Positions 6,569 through 11,040 of a stretch of DNA of 11,040 nucleotides are shown here, piece after piece. This DNA comes from Tritrichomonas foetus (Eukaryota > Parabasalia > Tritrichomonadida > Tritrichomonadidae): the NCBI GenBank assembly GCA_001839685.1, contig MLAK01000711.1:62188-73227 (forward strand), given 5' to 3'. Made by a program: the position numbers and the translations under genes. The notes beneath the pieces were generated by a model. That model ran no database searches. It was not told where the DNA came from and saw only the letters and a list, made by a program, of their open reading frames with translations. Positions within the stretch are counted from its first letter, which is position 1, and each line of letters opens with the position of its first letter.

Positions 6569-9500
6569 TCAATCATCAAGTGAAACAATTGGGATTCCGA
6601 GCAATTTACGGTACTCTACAAAATCATCAATTTCTTTTGGTGACAGTGTATTCATATTCGACAATTTTCTAATGATTGGAACTGCATCAAGCATGTATTG
6701 CCAAATTTCATCACTAAGTTTTACAATTTGATCAGGAATATCTGTTTCTTCACAGCACCCATTATGCATTTCATTAATGAGTGAGAAGTAAGGAAGTTTA
6801 TCTTTTGGATTTGTGGTGAATATTTGATTCATCATATTCATTAAAGGAGTTGCACTAATTCCAGAAATGTATTGACTCCATTTTTGAATCATTTTTTCAG
6901 GAGGCATTACGGCTTTGATACTTTCGTAAGTATCTTTAAATTGGTCACGAAGCTGTGTTAACTTTTCAACATAGTAATCTTGTTTATCAATCGATTTGTC
7001 TTTAACATTTTTCACTTTAGCGATTGGTAAGCAACCAGGAAGTGGTACATCAGTTTGGAAAGTATATCTTGTAACGTATTTTTGATTCCATTTCTTCTTT
7101 TCAAATTCTACAATATCGACTGTGAAATTTTGTGCATCTAAACTTAATAATTCATCCAAATTATATTTCACAGGAATAATTTGGCATGCCTCATCTTTAT
7201 TGGATTTGAAAATCGGAGCTGCTCCGCTTTCAATATGAATTTTTCCACCGAATTTTTTATAAGTGTCACAAACAAACCTATCAAATGATCCATAAGGAAT
7301 TAAACGTATCAATTCGTTGGATTCAAAGACTTTTTCAAATTTGCCCTTCACGAATATTCGAACAAAATCAACACGTGGGCTATCATCCTTTTGAAGAGCA
7401 ATAAAACTTTGTGTAACATTTTCATAAAGTTTATTTAAAAGTGAAAATTGTCGATGAAGTTCTAAGAAGTCGAATAAGAATTGAGTGATATCGCCAATTA
7501 ACCAATGTAGTCCTGCTTCTTGGCATAAAGAAAGAGCATCTTGCATCGCTATACTTATTGACTCTTCAGAGAATTTTTCACTTTCCATGACGAGAAATGC
7601 AGAATCTGAAGGATATTTAGATAAATCAACTCCTGGTTCATTTACAATAAACGGAAAAGCTTCACTACCATTCGGTGGAATTCCATCAATTAGAAAATTC
7701 CGCAATTTAAAAACTTCTGCAATTAGTGCACAAAGTTTCCATTGTGCAACAAAAGCAGAAGAAATATTTTGATTATTTTTATTAATAGATACAATTTTGG
7801 AGTAAATTTCTGCACGAATTGATGGGAAATTCTTAAACTGTTCATAAATTGATAAAAGTTTTCGAACTTCTACTTCTGCAAATGATTCGCCACCCAACGC
7901 TTCAGATAAAGTTGTGTAAAGTTTTGATACATCTGAGAATTGTTTAGGCAGTAAATTGAAAAATGATACAAAATTATTATCTTTAAAGATTTCCAAGCAA
8001 ATTGCATATTGCAAAGAAATGTTACAACGATCACAATTCTTACGAACTTTTGCTTCTTTTTCAATCATCCATAAAATAAAACCAATTGCGTCAATTCGTG
8101 GGGCTAAAAGTTTTCTTTGCGTTAAAGGAACAACTGCTGATATAATTTGGGTGATAAGGGTTGTCTTATTCTTGAAGATAGAATCATAGAATTGGTTCAC
8201 AAAGAATGCAATTGATTTGAAAATAGGTTGGAATGACTCAGATGGTTGTTTTTCATCTCTCAACATATGTATTAGAAGTTTAAAGATAGCAGACATGATT
8301 TTTTCATCAGTAATTTTAATATTACCTAAGAATGATATAAACATAAGCATTCTACAAGTAATTTCATATCTGCAATTTAATGGATGATTATGGAAATGAA
8401 CAGTATTATCAGAAAACTGTAAAGAAAGAGTGTTGTCAACAATAATTACTAGGAATTCTAGAAATCGGAGTTGATTATCAGATGATAATAAATTATAGTA
8501 TAAAATAAAACGTGTTGAATCACAACTCTTCAATAAAAAGAGAACAATTGGCATAATACTTGTAATTGTTGGGATTTTTTCACATAAAGAATCAAAGAAA
8601 GTAAAAATCATCGCGAAAAGCGGGAAAAGGGTCTTTGCAATAACTTTTGCGCTTTCGTCATCAACAAATAATTCAAGTGTAGCAGCTAAAATTGAAAGTG
8701 TATCGGCTGCTGCCATAATAACTTCAGTATTATTTTCAATAAATGCATTTGTAACAGTTCTATAATAAAGTGACAACAATGGAATGTATGGAGAATAAGG
8801 CCTTTTCTTTTCATCTTGGTTTTCTTCAAATGTGAACAGTGTAAGTGATTGTAAATAAGCAACATCAGCGAACAAAAAGTTAAAGATATAGAATCGATTA
8901 AATGTATCTAGTTGGGAAATATAATGAAAAGCAATATGATGTGCAGTATCCTTATCAAAAGACATCAAAAATTGTAAAAGAAGATCTCCTGCAGAACTTC
9001 GAATTTTGTCATTTGTGTTGATTGCAATTCGGTCAAAAAGATTATTAATCACTTTTACATCAAGTGGAATATCATTCATTTTATCAAAGCAAAGAGATTT
9101 ATAAAGTAATAAAAAGAAAGGCTGTGGCCAATCAGAAATAGCATCAAGAGACATTGAAAGTTTGTTTGCAAAAGCATCAGAAAAGCCATCACATGGAGAA
9201 AAGAAGTTTTCTATCCATGGAGTTATTGTTGCCATATCTGAGCATCTGAAATAGTTAAAAAGAACAGAAAAATCAATATTTTGTAAATTTTGAAGTTCTA
9301 AATTCATTTGGATTGCATAAGGTGCTATACTTTTGAACATTGGATCAAGAAGAAGTTGTTCAGGTACAATTTCTCTCAAGATTGGCCGAACAGCTATAGG
9401 TGGACAAACACAGGCAGGATAAATTGTGGAGCATCTTAAAGTGTTATCTCCTCTAGTTAAAGCAGATTTCATATCATTCAAAAATGAGCCTTTTAGCTCC

Positions 9501-10783
9501 AATTTCACTACATGGATTTCGGTGGGTTTAGTAGGGATGAAAGAAGCTGCAAGGATCTGTTTTGGTTTATTCTTGGAACCAACACGATAGACAGAAATTA
9601 AAACAGAGAAATTCTCTTGTAAGCAAGGATCAATATAAAAATTAAGAGGATCAGTAAGCACCAATGTATCAGAATACATGATTAATGAAGAATATCCATA
9701 TTCAGTCAACTGCTTTTTCTTTGGATCAATGAAGGCAAGGATAGTTTTAGGGTCTGGACACTTTGGATCGGCGAAGATTTTTCGAATAGTCGCAGAAACA
9801 AAAATTGTAGACTTTTTCTTGAGAATAGAACGTTGAAAATTAATGGTAAGGTCATGAATAGTAAATATTGGTGAAGGATATAAAGAATCAAATGCAGTTA
9901 ATCGTATCGTTTTTTCTGGAATATATTGTGGAAGAATTTCCCCTTCAACTATAAGTTGAATTGGGCTATTTGCTGTACCTTCGTACTTATTTAAAGGTCT
10001 TCCTGGTACATAAGGATACCATTTAGCCTCAAGTTGATTGGGACATTTGTCATCAGTCGGTAGTGGGATAAAACCGACAGCAAAAGGCCTTCCATCAACA
10101 TTCGGAATATTCACATCTTGAAACATAACCTGGAGTACTAAATAAATATTTTCTACTGGAACGTATGGAAAGATAAGATTTTCGGTTTCGCCGTGTGTGA
10201 AAGATTTCATTATGTTCTTCCCGCTTTGATCCCAGGTGATACAAGCTGTTTCAGAAAGTGGCTTCATGTCCTGTGATGACTTATCATAAACAAACGCATT
10301 GATATACATGGGCACATCAATTGTAGCAACTTTATGGTCAACTGTGATGCCATTGAGAAGGAAATATCGAATTCCTGGATTTTTTTCACTGTATGGAAAA
10401 GAAAGCTTCTTACGAGCGGCATGAGATTGGATATCAATTATCGGGTTCGACGAATATTTAAGTGTGTTTACACTATTCAGCTCTGCTTGAAATGTCTTTT
10501 CGGTCAATTTCTCATCGCTTTTTTCAAATTCAGTACACATCTCTTCGTCATGCATATCGGTGATAGTTGATTGATTGGGATGTATTGTTCCTGGTCTTAA
10601 AAAAGATGATGTCTTTGTCTGAGCTATTGATGAAATCCATGGGATTTTCTCGATTTCTTCGTTTGTGAGAGAAAATAATCGATCTGTTGTTGGATATGTT
10701 TCAAACCCCATCGATCGGAGTTGGAAAATATGCGACGGAATGAGTGTGGCGCGACGCGTTTTTTGGGTTTTGACAACAATCAT
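6569..10783 (-). CDS. DOCK-family Rho GTPase guanine-nucleotide exchange factor
   Basis: The 1404-residue intronless protein matches the DOCK plan. DOCK proteins activate Rac/Cdc42-type GTPases and steer actin remodelling at membranes. Residues about 1-300 form a divergent N-terminal region with no SH3 domain. A C2-like DHR-1 domain lies at about 300-431, ending in a typical strand pattern (NFSVLISVYRVG). Helical repeat-like sequence fills about 480-980. DHR-2 spans about 985-1395: lobe A helices (WKLCALIAEVFKL), then ELHRQFSLLNKLYENVTQSF, then RYTFQTDVPLP at 1239-1249, resembling the RF(V/L)(F/Y)ET region of DOCKs. SQYISGISATPLMN near 1303-1316 aligns with the conserved nucleotide-sensor loop. 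It is shorter than most animal DOCKs (roughly 1700-2200). In that loop isoleucines (1306, 1309) stand where valines are usual. The family call rests on motif resemblance by eye; GTPase specificity cannot be told. The start ATG at 10783 has an Inr-like element just upstream; the next in-frame Met is 29. The gene converges on the dehydrogenase. Confidence 0.8.
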   Translation of the reverse strand: MIVVKTQKTRRATLIPSHIFQLRSMGFETYPTTDRLFSLTNEEIEKIPWISSIAQTKTSSFLRPGTIHPNQSTITDMHDEEMCTEFEKSDEKLTEKTFQAELNSVNTLKYSSNPIIDIQSHAARKKLSFPYSEKNPGIRYFLLNGITVDHKVATIDVPMYINAFVYDKSSQDMKPLSETACITWDQSGKNIMKSFTHGETENLIFPYVPVENIYLVLQVMFQDVNIPNVDGRPFAVGFIPLPTDDKCPNQLEAKWYPYVPGRPLNKYEGTANSPIQLIVEGEILPQYIPEKTIRLTAFDSLYPSPIFTIHDLTINFQRSILKKKSTIFVSATIRKIFADPKCPDPKTILAFIDPKKKQLTEYGYSSLIMYSDTLVLTDPLNFYIDPCLQENFSVLISVYRVGSKNKPKQILAASFIPTKPTEIHVVKLELKGSFLNDMKSALTRGDNTLRCSTIYPACVCPPIAVRPILREIVPEQLLLDPMFKSIAPYAIQMNLELQNLQNIDFSVLFNYFRCSDMATITPWIENFFSPCDGFSDAFANKLSMSLDAISDWPQPFFLLLYKSLCFDKMNDIPLDVKVINNLFDRIAINTNDKIRSSAGDLLLQFLMSFDKDTAHHIAFHYISQLDTFNRFYIFNFLFADVAYLQSLTLFTFEENQDEKKRPYSPYIPLLSLYYRTVTNAFIENNTEVIMAAADTLSILAATLELFVDDESAKVIAKTLFPLFAMIFTFFDSLCEKIPTITSIMPIVLFLLKSCDSTRFILYYNLLSSDNQLRFLEFLVIIVDNTLSLQFSDNTVHFHNHPLNCRYEITCRMLMFISFLGNIKITDEKIMSAIFKLLIHMLRDEKQPSESFQPIFKSIAFFVNQFYDSIFKNKTTLITQIISAVVPLTQRKLLAPRIDAIGFILWMIEKEAKVRKNCDRCNISLQYAICLEIFKDNNFVSFFNLLPKQFSDVSKLYTTLSEALGGESFAEVEVRKLLSIYEQFKNFPSIRAEIYSKIVSINKNNQNISSAFVAQWKLCALIAEVFKLRNFLIDGIPPNGSEAFPFIVNEPGVDLSKYPSDSAFLVMESEKFSEESISIAMQDALSLCQEAGLHWLIGDITQFLFDFLELHRQFSLLNKLYENVTQSFIALQKDDSPRVDFVRIFVKGKFEKVFESNELIRLIPYGSFDRFVCDTYKKFGGKIHIESGAAPIFKSNKDEACQIIPVKYNLDELLSLDAQNFTVDIVEFEKKKWNQKYVTRYTFQTDVPLPGCLPIAKVKNVKDKSIDKQDYYVEKLTQLRDQFKDTYESIKAVMPPEKMIQKWSQYISGISATPLMNMMNQIFTTNPKDKLPYFSLINEMHNGCCEETDIPDQIVKLSDEIWQYMLDAVPIIRKLSNMNTLSPKEIDDFVEYRKLLGIPIVSLDD

Positions 10784-10789
10784 GAGGAT

Positions 10790-10795
10790 AAGTAA
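10790..10795 (-). promoter_or_regulatory. Degenerate Inr-like element before the DOCK gene
   Basis: On the minus strand TTACTT (10795-10790) differs from TCAYTW only by T for C before the start adenine. It would give a 10-nt 5' UTR. No exact TCAYTW is present on this strand between the ATG and the window edge, so this is the best local candidate. Confidence 0.35.
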
Positions 10796-11040
10796 ATTTG
10801 AAAATTATATTTTAGAATTTTATCTATTATTTGAAAAAGTTAGGTTTTCTGATAAATCATTTGTAATTTTTCAATACAATATAAACTTTTCGATTGATTA
10901 GCTATCAATAATGTTAATAGTTTGTTAGTTAACTGAGGAAAATAAACTTGACGTTTTTTCTCCTTTCCACTTTTTGAGTGTTGATTTCATCAGCAAGACG
11001 AAAAAACCATAAATAAAATATATTATGTTTGAGTCATTAC
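10796..11040. other. Upstream region of the DOCK gene
   Basis: AT-rich DNA with no supported gene on either strand. A pyrimidine-rich patch (10950-10972) and A-rich tracts are present. Any promoter elements upstream of the initiator would lie here, but none was recognised. Confidence 0.4.

Noticed and set aside
7485..7772. Plus-strand open stretch opposite the DOCK gene (95 codons)
   Set aside because: It is a shadow of the minus-strand coding frame; no family resemblance or trichomonad-type start signal supports it.

Overview
The window looks like a piece of a trichomonad genome (Tritrichomonas or a close relative). It is strongly AT-rich, and its two intact genes are intronless and eukaryotic in type. 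The UDP-glucose dehydrogenase gene has a trichomonad-type initiator (TCACTA) placing the transcription start 12 nt before the ATG. Its stop codon overlaps a TAAA poly(A) signal. The taxon call is inference from these traits and from gene content; no sequence search was run.

Layout, left to right. Positions 1-183 are low-complexity T-rich DNA with a degenerate repeat. Positions 464-2850, minus strand, hold decayed protein-coding sequence, described as two relics (464-1002 and 1379-2850) that may once have been one gene. Open stretches change frame and are broken by TAA, TAG and TGA codons, and a perfect 70-bp tandem duplication (776-915) sits in the first relic. A 22-bp perfect palindrome lies at 2749-2770. 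The first intact gene, UDP-glucose 6-dehydrogenase, is at 3272-4690 on the plus strand. The second, a DOCK-family Rho-GTPase exchange factor of 1404 residues, is at 10783-6569 on the minus strand.

The two intact genes are convergent. The 1.9 kb between their stop codons is largely filled by a TA-flanked interval of about 1.6 kb (4774-6377). Its ends carry matching two-block terminal inverted repeats that begin CAGTCG after the TA. This fits a Tc1/mariner-like element that is non-autonomous or has lost its transposase, because no intact ORF remains inside.

Nothing suggests the genes work together. The dehydrogenase makes UDP-glucuronate for glycoconjugates, and the DOCK protein would signal to the actin cytoskeleton. 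The most interesting items are the undescribed TIR element, the minus-strand relic with its fresh tandem duplication, the perfect palindrome, and an isoleucine-bearing segment where DOCK proteins usually carry the nucleotide-sensor valine.
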